A stretch of 64,000 nt of DNA from Zobellella endophytica (lineage in GTDB: Bacteria > Pseudomonadota > Gammaproteobacteria > Enterobacterales > Aeromonadaceae), in the NCBI RefSeq assembly GCF_003012775.1, contig NZ_PXYG01000003.1, forward strand, positions 1 through 64,000. Direction: 5' to 3'. Both the position numbers and the translations under genes were made by a program. This document shows positions 50,701 to 59,548 of the stretch, in pieces. A model generated the notes under the pieces. It was not told the origin of the DNA. It did no database searches and saw only the letters and a list, made by a program, of their open reading frames with translations. The stretch's first letter is position 1. Every line of letters starts with the position of its first letter.

Positions 50701-51142
50701 GACCGAGATCGAGCTGCGCCTGCCGGCCCTGCTGCCGGACGACTACATTCCGGACGTGAACATGCGCCTGTCCATGTACAAGCGCATCGCCGCCGCCGAG
50801 GACGAGGCCTTCCTGCGCGAGCTGCAGGTGGAGCTGATTGACCGCTTCGGCCTGCTGCCGGAGCCGGGCAAAAACCTGGTGGCCCTGGCCGGGCTCAAGA
50901 TCAAGGCCAGCCGCATCGGCATCGAGAAGATAGACGCCGGCCCCCAGGGCGGCACCCTCGCCTTCGCCCAGGACGCCAAAATCGACCCGGGCTACCTGGT
51001 CAGCCTGCTGCAGAGCCAGCCGCGCATCTACAAGATGGAAGGCCCGACCAAGCTGCGCTTCGCCATTCCCAGTACCGACGCCAAGGCCCGGCTGGCGCTG
51101 GTGGGCGACATGCTGAAGGAGCTGGAGGCTCACCGGATCTGA
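47705..51142 (+). CDS. mfd: Transcription-repair coupling factor Mfd
   Basis: Removes stalled RNA polymerase at DNA lesions and recruits UvrA. The protein has 1145 residues: UvrB-like N-terminal part (to about 330), RNA polymerase interaction domain (about 470-545, [17 protein letters not shown]), superfamily 2 translocase with Walker [25 protein letters not shown] box in [27 protein letters not shown], and the TRG region. Full length, with a C-terminal autoinhibitory domain. A long opposite-strand frame across it is a GC artefact. Confidence 0.98.
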   Translation: MIKIPSPTPRPKASLGQLIGSSLSLAVAEQVTQHAHLVLLLVPDTPSALRLEQEARHLLADSGLPVCLFPDWETLPYDHFSPHQDIISQRLETLYGLPALGRGLLIVPVTTLMLRTPPRAWLEHNSLLLNTGDKLDLHGLRSRLEQAGYRAVDQVLEHGEFAARGALLDLFPMGAEEPIRIDFFDDEIDTLRPFDPDTQRSRDKVAQIRLLPAREFPTDAAAIERFRGQYRERFQLRNEPEALYHRVSQQQFPAGIEYYFPLFFEHTQTLFDSLPAQTLVLAQNDLLAPAEAVWADVQARYEERRHDTLRPLLPPAQLYLAPDQLFAALKAYPQLVLSQHPVMEKGDRLNAPVAPLPELEVEHQKTEPLARLLAFCERFPGRILFSVESAGRREALTELLAGSPIRPWPVESLTRFVAGEERLGLLVGPLSQGFVLNDELAVICEGDLLGGRVIQRRRREKSAALSPDTLIRNLAELSIGQPVVHLDHGVGRYMGLQTLDAGGLKSEYLTLEYAGGDKLYVPVTALHLVGRYSGADDPGLNKLGNDSWARAKRKAAEKVRDVAAELLDVYARRAAQPGQAITHDKSAYRQFCDAFPFEETDDQLKAINAVLTDMTQPKAMDRLVCGDVGFGKTEVAMRAAFVAVHGGKQVAVLVPTTLLAQQHYDNFRDRFANWPVRVEMVSRFKTGKEQDKVLTGLAEGAIDIVIGTHKLLSQEVKFKDLGLLVVDEEHRFGVRQKDQIKALRADVDILTLTATPIPRTLNMAMGGMRDLSIIATPPAKRLAVKTFVREHDPALVREAILRELKRGGQVYYLHNEVQTIENSADALRTLVPEARIAIAHGQMRERELERVMSDFYHQRFNVLLCSTIIETGIDVPSANTIIMDRADKLGLAQLHQLRGRVGRSHHQAYAYLLTPHPKRMTTDAKKRLEAIAALEDLGAGFALATHDLEIRGAGELLGDEQTGQITAIGFSLYMEMLEQAVKALQSGKEPALDQLLRAQTEIELRLPALLPDDYIPDVNMRLSMYKRIAAAEDEAFLRELQVELIDRFGLLPEPGKNLVALAGLKIKASRIGIEKIDAGPQGGTLAFAQDAKIDPGYLVSLLQSQPRIYKMEGPTKLRFAIPSTDAKARLALVGDMLKELEAHRI

Positions 51143-51146
51143 CCCC

Positions 51147-51177
51147 GCCGGCGCCGCCCGGGAGGGGCGGCGCCGGC
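51147..51177. terminator. Hairpin after mfd
   Basis: A 13-bp perfect stem GCCGGCGCCGCCC / GGGCGGCGCCGGC directly follows the mfd stop, without a U-run. It lies 5 bp before the next start codon, so it may attenuate expression of the oxidoreductase gene. Confidence 0.5.
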
Positions 51178-51182
51178 CTGCG

Positions 51183-52661
51183 ATGAATGACAGAGAGACA
51201 ATGACTTCACCCTGCTGTAACGCCCCCGCCCACGGCCCCCTGCGGGTCGGCATTTTGGGCGGCGGCATGGCCGGCGCCACCGCCGCGCTGCGGCTGGCCG
51301 ATATGGGCATCAACACCCTGCTGATAGAAGCCGGCAATGGCCTGATCAACGGCCCGCCCATCTGCCACCTGCACGCGGGCGGCAACCTCTACCGGGAGAT
51401 TGGCGACGACCAGTGCCTGGCCCTGCTGCGCCAGTCCATCGACTCGGTGCGGGCCTATCCGCACAGCATCAACCGCCGCCCCACCGTCATCGCCACCCCG
51501 GTAACAGACCCGGGCGATGCCGAGGCGCTGCTGCCCCGGCTGCGGCAGGTGGCCCGGGAATATCAACGGCTGGTGGAACTGGACCCGGCCAACCAGGTGC
51601 TGGGCGAACCGGAGGACTACTACCGCTGCTACGGCCGGGAACAGTTCGAGGCCCTGGCCCGCCGCCCCATGCCGGACCGGGCCCGGAGCCTGGACGACTG
51701 GCTTATCCCCCTCGCCCGCCAGCTGCAGCCGGAGCAGTTCAAGTTCCCGCTGATCCTGGTGCAGGAATACGGCTGGAGCCTGTTCCGCATGGCCGCCAGC
51801 GCCACCTTGGCGCTGGAAGCCTCGCCCCACTGCGAGCTGTTGCTGAACACCAGGGCCATGGGCCTGGATCAACTGGAAGGCGGCTGGCGCATCCAGAGCC
51901 AGGGCCCGGCCGGCGAGCGCGTCGACAAGGTGGATTTTCTGGTGAACGCCTGCGGCTTTCGCACCGGCCTGGTGGACGACATGGCCGGCTACCGCCGCCA
52001 GCGGCTGGTGGAATACAAGGCCGCCTACCTGGCCCGCTGGCAAACCCCGGGCGACTGGCCCGAGGTGATCTTCCACGGCGAGCGCGGCACCCCGCAAGGC
52101 ATGGCCCAGCTGACCCCCTACCCCGGCGGCCTGTTCCAGCTGCACGGCATGACCGACGCCATTACCCTGTTCAAGGACGGCCTGGTGGCGAGCGGCGCCG
52201 ACAGCGCCCAGCCCCGCCTGCCCGAGCACTATCGCCGGCAAATCGACCAGGGCTGGCAGGCCGAGGACGTGGACGCCCGCACCCGCGGCGCCATCGCCCA
52301 CCTGGCCCGGCTGCTGCCCGCCTTTGCCGGGGCCGAGCCCGCCGGCCAGCCGCTGTTCGGCGCCCAGCAGATCCCGGGCAGCGACCCCAAGCTGCGGGCG
52401 GCGGATGTATCCTTCGAGGGCAGCCACTACGCCCGGGTGGAAATTGTAAAAGCCTCCTCGGCGCTCACCGCCGCCGACCGCATTGTCGGCAAGCTGGCGG
52501 AGCTCGGCTGGCTGGGCCAGCCGGCGGCAAACCGGCCCCCGGCGCTCTCCCCCACCCTGGCCATCACCGCCGACCAGGATCCGGCAAAAGTGGAAGCCAC
52601 CGCCGTGCGCCTGGCCCGCCAGCGCGGCTACCCCCAGGAGCTGGCCGAAAACGGCTGGTAA
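51183..52661 (+). CDS. FAD-dependent oxidoreductase, substrate unknown
   Basis: A 492-residue protein. FAD-binding dinucleotide fold at the N-terminus: RVGILGGGMAGATAALRLAD (about 21-40), with a second FAD/NAD contact LVNACGFRTGLV (about 256). It belongs to the DAO-like family; no substrate motif was recognised. Probably read with mfd. Confidence 0.8.
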   Translation: MNDRETMTSPCCNAPAHGPLRVGILGGGMAGATAALRLADMGINTLLIEAGNGLINGPPICHLHAGGNLYREIGDDQCLALLRQSIDSVRAYPHSINRRPTVIATPVTDPGDAEALLPRLRQVAREYQRLVELDPANQVLGEPEDYYRCYGREQFEALARRPMPDRARSLDDWLIPLARQLQPEQFKFPLILVQEYGWSLFRMAASATLALEASPHCELLLNTRAMGLDQLEGGWRIQSQGPAGERVDKVDFLVNACGFRTGLVDDMAGYRRQRLVEYKAAYLARWQTPGDWPEVIFHGERGTPQGMAQLTPYPGGLFQLHGMTDAITLFKDGLVASGADSAQPRLPEHYRRQIDQGWQAEDVDARTRGAIAHLARLLPAFAGAEPAGQPLFGAQQIPGSDPKLRAADVSFEGSHYARVEIVKASSALTAADRIVGKLAELGWLGQPAANRPPALSPTLAITADQDPAKVEATAVRLARQRGYPQELAENGW

Positions 52662-53181
52662 GCCTTTTACCTAAACCCTGCCATGCCGGCCAGCGGGCCG
52701 GCATCCCAAACCGCTCACAAAACCACCACTCAGGCGTTTTGCCCCCCACTTCCTGCTTTTTGCAATTGCCCTGCCCCACCCCAGCGGCCAGAATAGATAC
52801 GTTTGAACACAGTGGTGGCAGGGATTGGCGACCTGAAACGTCCGGGCGGTAGCTTGGCTGCGGAATATGACCGCCATTTTATTTAGCCATCTAGAAGTCC
52901 GTGGATATACAGTATATTTGGCACCCAGCCAAAAGGCCGCGCGAAATCACCGCAGGCATTGCGCGTTTATCATCCATTGAAAAATAAAGCTCTTTTTATT
53001 CAGTTAGTTAAAAAGCGTCGAATATAGATTCCGCGCACACCCAGGAACAAATATGCGCATGCGCGTTTTTTACATTGGAATTTTGCTTGAAATACCATTA
53101 AGTTATTGATAATAAATTAATTATTCTGATGCAAAGCGGATTAGCATAAGAGCATATATGCGCATGCGCAGTATTAAAATG
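52662..53181. promoter_or_regulatory. AT-rich region leading into the cassette array
   Basis: About 520 bp with no gene I can support. GC content falls along it. It contains two exact ATATGCGCATGCGC motifs and, between them, promoter-like AT-rich sequence (TTGATAATAAATTAATTATT). If an attI site or cassette promoter existed it would be here, but no integrase gene is adjacent. Confidence 0.4.
53051..53169. promoter_or_regulatory. Pair of ATATGCGCATGCGC motifs 105 bp apart
   Basis: Exact 14-bp copies at 53051-53064 and 53156-53169, each containing the palindrome GCGCATGCGC. Start-to-start spacing is 105 bp, ten turns of B-DNA, so both lie on the same face. The second ends 12 bp before the first cassette boundary. 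They look like operators for a dimeric repressor. Confidence 0.5.
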
Positions 53182-54185
53182 TTATGCTTTATAGGAGCCC
53201 GCATTGAAGCTTCTCAACGAGATCATTGATGCTTTGAGTTCGCAGGAAAGCTCCCTTACTGGGGCGCTGCTAAAGACCAAGGTATTACTTCACCATATCG
53301 GTCACAAAGAACTGGTCGAGTGGGTCAACCACGAGCTCAACGGTTATCCACATGACGGAGAGCTTCCTGAATATCGAATACTTCCAGCCCAAGTATTAGC
53401 CAACTTGGCCAACATGGCATATCAAGTAAATTCGCACCCCATTCCCCTCGGTCATCTGGATGACGAAGTTAGAGAGCGTTTTGAGGCGGCAAAGATGTAT
53501 CAGTCTCTTGCCGTCCTTGAAAAACTCACTGCTGACGAAGACGGGGTTCTAGAATCACCAATCCCGATGCAATACAACGGTATCTTCGGAGGAAGCTTAG
53601 CCAATGGGTACAAGATCCAGAGAGTATGGAGTTCCATCGGGAAAGCTGATGTAGCCCAGATATTCATCCAGGTTAGATCAAGGCTTCTAGATTTTGTCCT
53701 TGAACTGAAAGAACAGATAGGAGACAACGTGCCAGATCAAGAGATAAAGAAACGAACTGACTCTATTGATGCTTCCAGCCTGTTCAGCAACGCCATCTTT
53801 GGAAATAACACAACCATTGTTGTCGGCAATCACAACTCTCAAGACGTCACTAACATAATCGCCAAAGGCAATTTTCCCGCCTTGGCGGAGCACCTAAAGA
53901 AACATGGTATTGCTGAGTCGAATATCGCCGAGCTCCAAACAGCGATCAAGACTGACGAAAACACCTTAGAAGTAAGACAAAAGCAGTTCGGGCCAGCCGT
54001 TAAGACTTGGCTCCAAAATATGCTTTCAAAGGCTGTCGATGCGTCATGGAATATAGAACTCGGCGTTGCCAGCAGCCTGCTAGCGACAGCACTTCAAAAT
54101 TACTACGGTTGGCCATAATGCATAACAATCCGGTCCAGCGGACAGTCGGCCAGCTGCGCTGTCCGCCTGCTGCTGACCTTCGTCG
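53182..54185 (+). mobile_element. Integron cassette 1 (AbiTii)
   Basis: The cassette begins at TTATGC (GTTATGC at 53181-53187) and ends at the G of GTTAACT (54185). The R'' box of its own attC is GCATAAC, the exact complement of GTTATGC, as required for a cassette excised by an integron integrase. Confidence 0.85.
53204..54118 (+). CDS. AbiTii-domain protein, putative phage defence
   Basis: A 304-residue protein starting at TTG 53204, with AGGAG 7 nt upstream and only 22 bp from the cassette boundary. The N-terminal AbiTii domain (about 1-95) shows LLNEIIDALSSQESSLTGAL and ELVEWVNHELNGYP. The C-terminal part includes NTTIVVGNHNSQDV, like peptides seen in effector-type proteins. AbiTii is named after an abortive infection family, so phage defence is likely but the mechanism is unknown. 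Confidence 0.8.
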   Translation: MKLLNEIIDALSSQESSLTGALLKTKVLLHHIGHKELVEWVNHELNGYPHDGELPEYRILPAQVLANLANMAYQVNSHPIPLGHLDDEVRERFEAAKMYQSLAVLEKLTADEDGVLESPIPMQYNGIFGGSLANGYKIQRVWSSIGKADVAQIFIQVRSRLLDFVLELKEQIGDNVPDQEIKKRTDSIDASSLFSNAIFGNNTTIVVGNHNSQDVTNIIAKGNFPALAEHLKKHGIAESNIAELQTAIKTDENTLEVRQKQFGPAVKTWLQNMLSKAVDASWNIELGVASSLLATALQNYYGWP

Positions 54186-54191
54186 TTAACT
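54120..54191. other. attC: attC site 1
   Basis: R'' GCATAAC at 54120-54126, R' GTTAACT at 54185-54191, with inner complementary arms GCGGACAG and CTGTCCGC around a TCGGCCAGCTGCG centre. About 72 bp, starting just after the AbiTii stop codon. Confidence 0.88.
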
Positions 54192-54221
54192 GTCAAGAGT
54201 GCCCAGATTATAGTTATAGGA

Positions 54222-55967
54222 ATGAGCGTCGTGGATGAACTTAAAGAAAAACTGTTGAAAGCCAATATGGATGGCAATTTTTTTGAGCTCATCCAAGAGG
54301 TTTATTATGAAGACCGAAGAGGTGAAAAGCTTCTGCCTAGCCTTTTGGTTGAATTGCATAATGAAGGGCTGTTAGATCTCGTAGAGTTATTCGCCAGTTT
54401 TAAAAATAAAACTGAAAATTATGACTTTTTTTCAGTACGACATATTTTCGAAGAGGTTTTACCGGATATTAATGCTCCGGTAAAAGACGTTGCTGATTGC
54501 GTGAAGCATCTTACGCTAGAAGCTGGTCAAGATATGGCCGCACATATGCTTTTGCCCCCATTTAAAGAGTTCTGTAAAAAAGATACAGATAGAGCAAAAG
54601 AGCTATTTTATATCGCTTTAAATAATATTGACGAAGACTTTGACCATTTATCTACTGCTATTGAAGCAGGGGCAAGCAATGATGAAGTTCAATACGTTAA
54701 TCAAGCGATTGAACTGCTTGCTCATGAGAACGAGTTAATTATACAAAGATCCATTTTTGCATTGGGTAGAATTAATTACCAAGACAAAATGCTATTAAAG
54801 CCAGTTGCAATAGCCATCAAAAAATTATCCGCGTCTTCGCCAACGGATGTGATTTTAGCGGCATCAATTAGAGCGCTGTTTAAAATTATTTCTCAATCTG
54901 ATGATTTAGAGAGTTTGTTCTTAGATTTTTTAAACACACATTCAGACCACTTAGATGATCGATATATTCATGCTGCTTCAGAACTATTATTTTATGACGA
55001 GAAGAAAGTAAGCGGCAATGTTGAACCTGAGTTGTTGAATATTTGCAGCCATACCAAACCAGAAAACCAAGGCACTATTAATAATATTGATTACGCTCTG
55101 GGGAGAATATTAAAAAGAAACAGTTTTGATGATTGTGTTGTTTTTCTAGAAAAACTCTTTGAATTAAGTAGATACAAGCTATCTATAAAGCATTTCGATA
55201 GTTTTGTTCGGGAGCTGCATAATCACCGAGATACTCATCTATCCTCATTACTTACACGATGGTTGTTGTCAAAAAAAGTAAAGCTAGGAAAATATGCTTC
55301 TGATCTTCTTCGGGATTCAGATAAAGGTATTTCTATTGGTTTTGACGGTTCCTACGTAACCAAAGAAAACAAAGGCGTACACCTATTTTTAGCGAGAAAA
55401 GCTTGTGGATGGTTCTTTAATCAGCCTAAAACAGCTATTAGCTTAATTGAGTCCTTGATTCTTGATGCTCCTGATGATGAATTAAAGGATATTCAGCAGC
55501 TCATTTTTCACCCGCTTTGTGTGAGTTACCCTGGAAGTATTCGTAACCACTTGGAAACAATGAACGAGTCAAAAGAAGAAAGACTCAAACAGATAGCATC
55601 TGATGTTTTGTCTGAATACGAAGAATATCAAGCATCAGTGAAAGTGGCTTTAAAAATAAATGAATTGAGCCCTAGTGAGCAGGATAGACATACGTACTGG
55701 AGGCATCACAATAAATTAATGAGCGAGTCTATGAAGAAGGCCAGAAGAAAATCGCTTTTTACCTCTTTGTTTGGTGGGAATGAATCCGTATTACTCTATG
55801 GAAATAAGTCGATTCACTATATACATCATGGTGAGAAAAAGACACGCCAGGAAGTCCCTCTTAGTGAAATTAGTACATCATTTGAATTTGCATCAATGCA
55901 TAACCTCGACCCGCACGGATTAGAAAATATGATCTGGCAGTTCAGAGCTGAGGGTTGTACGTCATGA
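54222..55967 (+). CDS. Unrecognised helical (HEAT-like) protein, gene A of pair
   Basis: A 581-residue protein; not recognised. ATG 54222 has AGGA directly before it; GTG 54231 (VDELKEKLLKAN) would have better spacing. The central part (about 130-330) consists of helix pairs that look like HEAT repeats, for example AIELLAHENELIIQRSIFAL and the DVILAASIRALFKIISQSDD segment. No catalytic motif, signal peptide or membrane segment is seen. The stop overlaps the next gene by 4 bp (ATGA), so the two are made together. AT-rich compared with the core chromosome. It may be a sensor or scaffold for the nuclease-like partner. Confidence 0.75.
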   Translation: MSVVDELKEKLLKANMDGNFFELIQEVYYEDRRGEKLLPSLLVELHNEGLLDLVELFASFKNKTENYDFFSVRHIFEEVLPDINAPVKDVADCVKHLTLEAGQDMAAHMLLPPFKEFCKKDTDRAKELFYIALNNIDEDFDHLSTAIEAGASNDEVQYVNQAIELLAHENELIIQRSIFALGRINYQDKMLLKPVAIAIKKLSASSPTDVILAASIRALFKIISQSDDLESLFLDFLNTHSDHLDDRYIHAASELLFYDEKKVSGNVEPELLNICSHTKPENQGTINNIDYALGRILKRNSFDDCVVFLEKLFELSRYKLSIKHFDSFVRELHNHRDTHLSSLLTRWLLSKKVKLGKYASDLLRDSDKGISIGFDGSYVTKENKGVHLFLARKACGWFFNQPKTAISLIESLILDAPDDELKDIQQLIFHPLCVSYPGSIRNHLETMNESKEERLKQIASDVLSEYEEYQASVKVALKINELSPSEQDRHTYWRHHNKLMSESMKKARRKSLFTSLFGGNESVLLYGNKSIHYIHHGEKKTRQEVPLSEISTSFEFASMHNLDPHGLENMIWQFRAEGCTS

Positions 55968-57706
55968 AATTAGTGATTAGACAATACTTAGCATCCTTGA
56001 AAGAGCGAGGTGAATTGGATGCCTTATTGCCCGACTTACTGTCGCAAATGGGGTTGGAAGTATTTTTAAAACCTGGCGTCGGCAGCAGACAGTTCGGAGT
56101 AGATGTTGCAGCTTTTGGTAAGCTGACTAGTGAATCTGAAAGCACTGTTTACTTATTCTCAGTAAAGTCTGGGGATTTGGACAGAAAGGATTGGGATAGC
56201 GGTAATCCACAAGACTTGCGTCCTTCTATCAATGAAATAATCGATGTATTTATTCCTACTCGAATTCCAGCAGAATACAAAGATAAACCTGTTGAGATTT
56301 GTTTATGCTTTGGTGGTGAAGTTAAAGAAGAAGTAAGATCTAACGTAAGTATGTTTTTAGGTAAATTAAAAACAGATGAATTAAGCTTCTCTGAATGGAA
56401 TGGCGACAGGCTTGCTGATTTAGTGGAGCAGCACATGCTTCGAGAGGAACTGTTACCCTATAATTGTCGCGGTCTACTTCGAAAGTCACTGGCGATGATT
56501 GACGAGCCAGAAGTATCATTTAAACACTTTAGACAGCTTGCCATTAGTCTCACTTGCACTGATGACAAAAAGCCAAAAGACGTTTTAACAGGTATTCGAC
56601 AATTATATTTATGTCTTTGGATATTATACTCATGGTGCAGAGATGGGGATAATCTAGAGAGCGCATTCCTATCAGCTGAATTTACAATGCTAAATACTTG
56701 GGAAGCCGCGAAATTTTCGTTCGGCAAAAAAAATAATGTAGCAGTTTCTACACTGATAACTTTGGATTCAATTCTTAGGCTAAATCTGCAAGTATCAAAT
56801 CAATATATTGATGAAAGAATCATACCTCATTGCAATAATTTGTATGCTATATCACATGCTGTAAAACCGTCTTGTGCCGCAGATGTAAACTTAAAGTTAT
56901 TTGATGTTCTAGGTCGGCTAGCCCTTACAGGTTGCTGGTCTTATTGGTATTTAGGCCAAGTTAGTGATGAAAATGTAGAAGCCGGCATATTTTTTTCAGA
57001 AGCAGTAACTAAATATCAAGATAGCATTAAGCAGTTAATCGTAAACAACCCTATTTTGTTTACACCATACAAAGATGAACAAGCAATAGATTTAGTATTA
57101 GCCGTTTGGTTCCTTTCTCTTGATCATAACCATTGGAGTGATATCAACTCTTGGTTGAGCAATATGTCACGGGAGATATATCAAATGTTTAAGATCAGCG
57201 ATAAATACCCGACAACCATACGAAGCTACGCCGAATTAATAGAGCATCCCCTTGATAAAACTGAAGATTATAAGAAGAGCGTAACTAAAGGCTCAATATT
57301 ATACCCCTATATATCTGCTTTTTCAGCGATTATGGGATTTCCAGAGCCATATGAGATGGTTAAAAAAATTAAAGAAGAGTTTTTATCACACTGTAATTTT
57401 CAAGTGTATTTTCTTGATGATTCTTCTGAAAATCACTTTTACCGATTCGATAAAATGCACGGTGCAACATTATCTGATGTTTGCGTGACCGAAGCGCCAG
57501 ATGAATTGATTCAGCAGTTGGTTAGTGAGTGTGATCAGTCAAATAAAATTTATGATATGACTGCTTTCAAATATTCTTTTTGGCCGATTATCTTAACTGG
57601 CTGTAGGCATTACAGGCTACCCGTTCCAATGCATTTTATAATTGATACTTTCAAACAAAAAAAAGAGCATGAAGCTGCAAGTGGTAGAGAGGCGGAAGAA
57701 TCTTAA
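55964..57706 (+). CDS. Protein with N-terminal nuclease-like fold, gene B of pair
   Basis: A 580-residue protein from ATG 55964. The first 100 residues resemble a PD-(D/E)XK restriction-type fold: Glu17 in RGELDALLPDLL, Asp47 in SRQFGVDVAAFGK and Lys68 in LFSVKSGDLDRKDW. The usual acidic or Gln residue before Lys is Ser66, so activity is uncertain. The remaining 450 residues are mostly helical and unassigned. Coupled to gene A and carried in one cassette, which suggests a self-contained module; the cassette neighbour AbiTii makes phage defence plausible. Confidence 0.72.
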   Translation: MKLVIRQYLASLKERGELDALLPDLLSQMGLEVFLKPGVGSRQFGVDVAAFGKLTSESESTVYLFSVKSGDLDRKDWDSGNPQDLRPSINEIIDVFIPTRIPAEYKDKPVEICLCFGGEVKEEVRSNVSMFLGKLKTDELSFSEWNGDRLADLVEQHMLREELLPYNCRGLLRKSLAMIDEPEVSFKHFRQLAISLTCTDDKKPKDVLTGIRQLYLCLWILYSWCRDGDNLESAFLSAEFTMLNTWEAAKFSFGKKNNVAVSTLITLDSILRLNLQVSNQYIDERIIPHCNNLYAISHAVKPSCAADVNLKLFDVLGRLALTGCWSYWYLGQVSDENVEAGIFFSEAVTKYQDSIKQLIVNNPILFTPYKDEQAIDLVLAVWFLSLDHNHWSDINSWLSNMSREIYQMFKISDKYPTTIRSYAELIEHPLDKTEDYKKSVTKGSILYPYISAFSAIMGFPEPYEMVKKIKEEFLSHCNFQVYFLDDSSENHFYRFDKMHGATLSDVCVTEAPDELIQQLVSECDQSNKIYDMTAFKYSFWPIILTGCRHYRLPVPMHFIIDTFKQKKEHEAASGREAEES

Positions 57707-57731
57707 GCATTCAAGCCTTATCAAAACATAC

Positions 57732-57823
57732 AGTTAACAATTGGCTGTTATCGCCCCTTCGGGGCTGGGACGGCCTTTCCGCCGCTTCGCGGCTACAAGA
57801 CCGCCCTAAAGCGGGCGTTAGCC
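57732..57823. other. attC: attC site 2
   Basis: R'' AGTTAAC (57732-57738) and R' GTTAGCC (57817-57823), with outer complementary GGCT...GCCC / GGGCGTTAGCC arms and inner hairpins. The GCGGGCGTTAGC end is typical of attC sites. About 92 bp. Confidence 0.82.
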
Positions 57824-58257
57824 ATCAAGCAGTGAAGTAATAAATGATATCTGAAGAAGAGTTATCCAGTTTGATAGATGAGTCCGAATGGATGATGGAG
57901 GGATTGGATAAGAGCTTTTGGCGATTAATAAAATTATCAGAGCCGGAACTTTGGGAGAATAAAAACCAAGATGGCGATGAACACTTTTGGGTTGTGGCAT
58001 TAGTTGGTAACTGGTGCATATATCATAGTGGCTTCGAAGATAGATTTTGCATTGATCGCTATGAAGTAAGTGGCGCAGTTGAAGGCCCTACGAATAAATC
58101 AATTACATTGCAGTATTTAGTTGCTGACATTATCCAGTCAAGGTTTAAAATCAGCTAACAAGGCGCATCTGCCAGACAAATACTCGCTGGCCGATTTTTT
58201 GACATTCCGCTTCGCGGGCAAAAAGCGCCCATCAAGCATTTGCCGCAGCGCTAAACG
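57818..58257 (+). mobile_element. Integron cassette 3 (small hypothetical)
   Basis: Begins TTAGCC and ends in attC site 3, whose R'' box AGCTAAC matches the complement of GTTAGCC at 6 of 7 positions. Confidence 0.78.
57844..58158 (+). CDS. Hypothetical cassette protein
   Basis: A 104-residue acidic protein with a Trp-rich centre (HFWVVALVGNWCIYH). No family recognised. The start is 26 bp after the cassette boundary and the stop codon lies inside the R'' box of its attC, the normal cassette layout, which supports it being real. Ribosome site weak (AGTGAAGTAATAA before ATG). Confidence 0.65.
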   Translation: MISEEELSSLIDESEWMMEGLDKSFWRLIKLSEPELWENKNQDGDEHFWVVALVGNWCIYHSGFEDRFCIDRYEVSGAVEGPTNKSITLQYLVADIIQSRFKIS

Positions 58258-58263
58258 TTAACT
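58153..58263. other. attC: attC site 3
   Basis: R'' AGCTAAC (58153-58159), R' GTTAACT (58257-58263). Inner arms GCGC..CTGCC..CAAAT and ATTTGCCGCAGCGC are complementary with unpaired bases, as in folded attC strands. About 111 bp. Confidence 0.8.
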
Positions 58264-58277
58264 GCATAAACGCCCCC

Positions 58278-58654
58278 ATGATCAATATTTTAAAATATAA
58301 AAGCGAGCATGAGATTACATTGCTCACGCTGCTAAAAAACGAGCCGGACTGGCGTTCCTTTGTAAGTGAAGGCGCCATAGATAGATTCAAAAAGCATTGC
58401 TTGAAAGCGAAACCTATATCTGCGAATACCAGGGTGAGATTGTCGGCTATATCCGTGCCCTGGTCGATGGCTTTGGAGTCTACATCAGCGAGCTTTATAT
58501 CGCTCCACCGCACAGGGGAAACGGTTATGGCGCCAAGCTTCTGAGCAAGATCAAGCAGGCGCATCCGGATCAGGACGTTTACGTCCTCTCCGATGAAGAT
58601 CTGTACTATAAAAAGCTCGGTTGCCAGCGCGTTGGCTCTGTTTTTAAATTGTAA
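58278..58654 (+). pseudogene. GNAT acetyltransferase with frameshift, cassette 4
   Basis: Two overlapping frames make one GNAT protein: residues MINILKYKSEHEITLLTLLK to DRFKK in the first frame, then ALLESETYICEYQGEIVGY to VGSVFKL in the second. The shift falls in an A5 run at 58389-58393; six A residues would restore one frame of about 126 residues. The acetyl-CoA loop is APPHRGNGYGAKLL. It follows the third attC, so it is a fourth cassette gene, but no matching attC (expected R'' AGTTAAC) is found downstream. Broken gene or sequencing error. Confidence 0.75.
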
Positions 58655-58753
58655 TAGGGTGGCCGGCAACGCCACCTCCCCGATTTTCCGCCGCCGGTAA
58701 TTGGCACCTTGGGTGGCCAAAACGATCAACCGCTTTGACGGAGCCCACTGAAA

Positions 58754-59548
58754 ATGGAAGGAATGGAATACTTTCTTGAAGTCTTTGGCGGGGTGCCTCG
58801 GGCTGGCCCTGGTTCGTCCGAGTCAACCCGGCGCCCCTATGGGTTGATGTCAGCGGTACCGCCGTGCCCACGCATTCTCGACATCGGATGCGGGCCGGGT
58901 GTGCAGACGGTTGATCTTCTCAAGATGTCCGGTGGAGAAGTGCTGGCGCTCGACTTTCTCCCGCTGATGCTCGAGCGAACACAGTCCAACGCCGCGAATG
59001 CGGGGGTCTCAGACCGGCTGACCGTCCTTGAGCAAGACATGACTCAAATGGACTTCCCCGCCGCCAGTTTCGATATTATCTGGTCGGAAGGCGCCATCTA
59101 TCATCTTGGCTTCGAGCGCGGCCTCCAAAAAATCAAGAAGTTCCTCCGCCCGGGTGGCCATGTTGCCGTCAGCGAGGCCGTTTGGTTAAAGCCCGACCCG
59201 CCGGCGCCGGTGGTTGAATTCTGGAAGCAGTATCCCGAGATAGACACCATCGAGAACAAGCTCGCCGTGATCCGCCGGCTGGGATACGAGCCGGAGGGCC
59301 ACTTTGTTCTTCCCGCAGATACATGGATGCGGGACTACTACGAGCCAATGGAGCTGATCCTGGCCGAGAAGATAAAGCTATGGGAGGGCGACTCCCAGGG
59401 TCAGGCGGTAATAGAAGAAGCGCAACAGGAGATAGCGCTTTACCGCCAATACTCGGGCTACTATGGCTATGCCTTCTTCGTGATGAAGCGCCCGCAAGAA
59501 AAGGAGATTTCCCACCATGGACATCCCCCGGATATTCAACATTACTGA
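58754..59548 (+). CDS. Class I SAM-dependent methyltransferase
   Basis: A 264-residue protein (or from ATG 58763, which has GGAAGGA just before it). SAM-binding motif I is ILDIGCGPGVQTVDLLK (about 40-56); motif II/III region LALDFLPLMLERTQ and motif IV SFDIIWSEGAIYHLGFE. The substrate is unknown. The end overlaps the next methyltransferase gene by 32 bp. High GC, unlike the cassette array just before it. Confidence 0.85.
   Translation: MEGMEYFLEVFGGVPRAGPGSSESTRRPYGLMSAVPPCPRILDIGCGPGVQTVDLLKMSGGEVLALDFLPLMLERTQSNAANAGVSDRLTVLEQDMTQMDFPAASFDIIWSEGAIYHLGFERGLQKIKKFLRPGGHVAVSEAVWLKPDPPAPVVEFWKQYPEIDTIENKLAVIRRLGYEPEGHFVLPADTWMRDYYEPMELILAEKIKLWEGDSQGQAVIEEAQQEIALYRQYSGYYGYAFFVMKRPQEKEISHHGHPPDIQHY

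Larger units (their letters stand above)
54186..57817 (+). mobile_element. Integron cassette 2 (two-gene unit)
   Basis: Begins TTAACT after the first attC and ends in attC site 2, whose R'' box AGTTAAC is the exact complement of GTTAACT. At 3632 bp it is unusually large for a cassette and holds two overlapping genes. Confidence 0.85.

Noticed and set aside
47657-51385. A 1242-codon open frame on the minus strand
   Set aside because: It is the mirror of mfd in GC-rich DNA. The plus-strand Mfd has all its motifs, and the opposite frame is rich in Gly/Gln/His/Leu without any domain.
52895-52917. LexA-like box near ATATACAGTATAT
   Set aside because: CCGT and ACAG are only 6 bp apart instead of the 8 bp of CTGT-N8-ACAG, so it does not fit an SOS box.
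53181-58263. Ordinary intergenic hairpins instead of attC sites
   Set aside because: The boxes at each cassette start are complementary to the R'' box at the end of the same cassette in all three cases, which simple terminators would not show.
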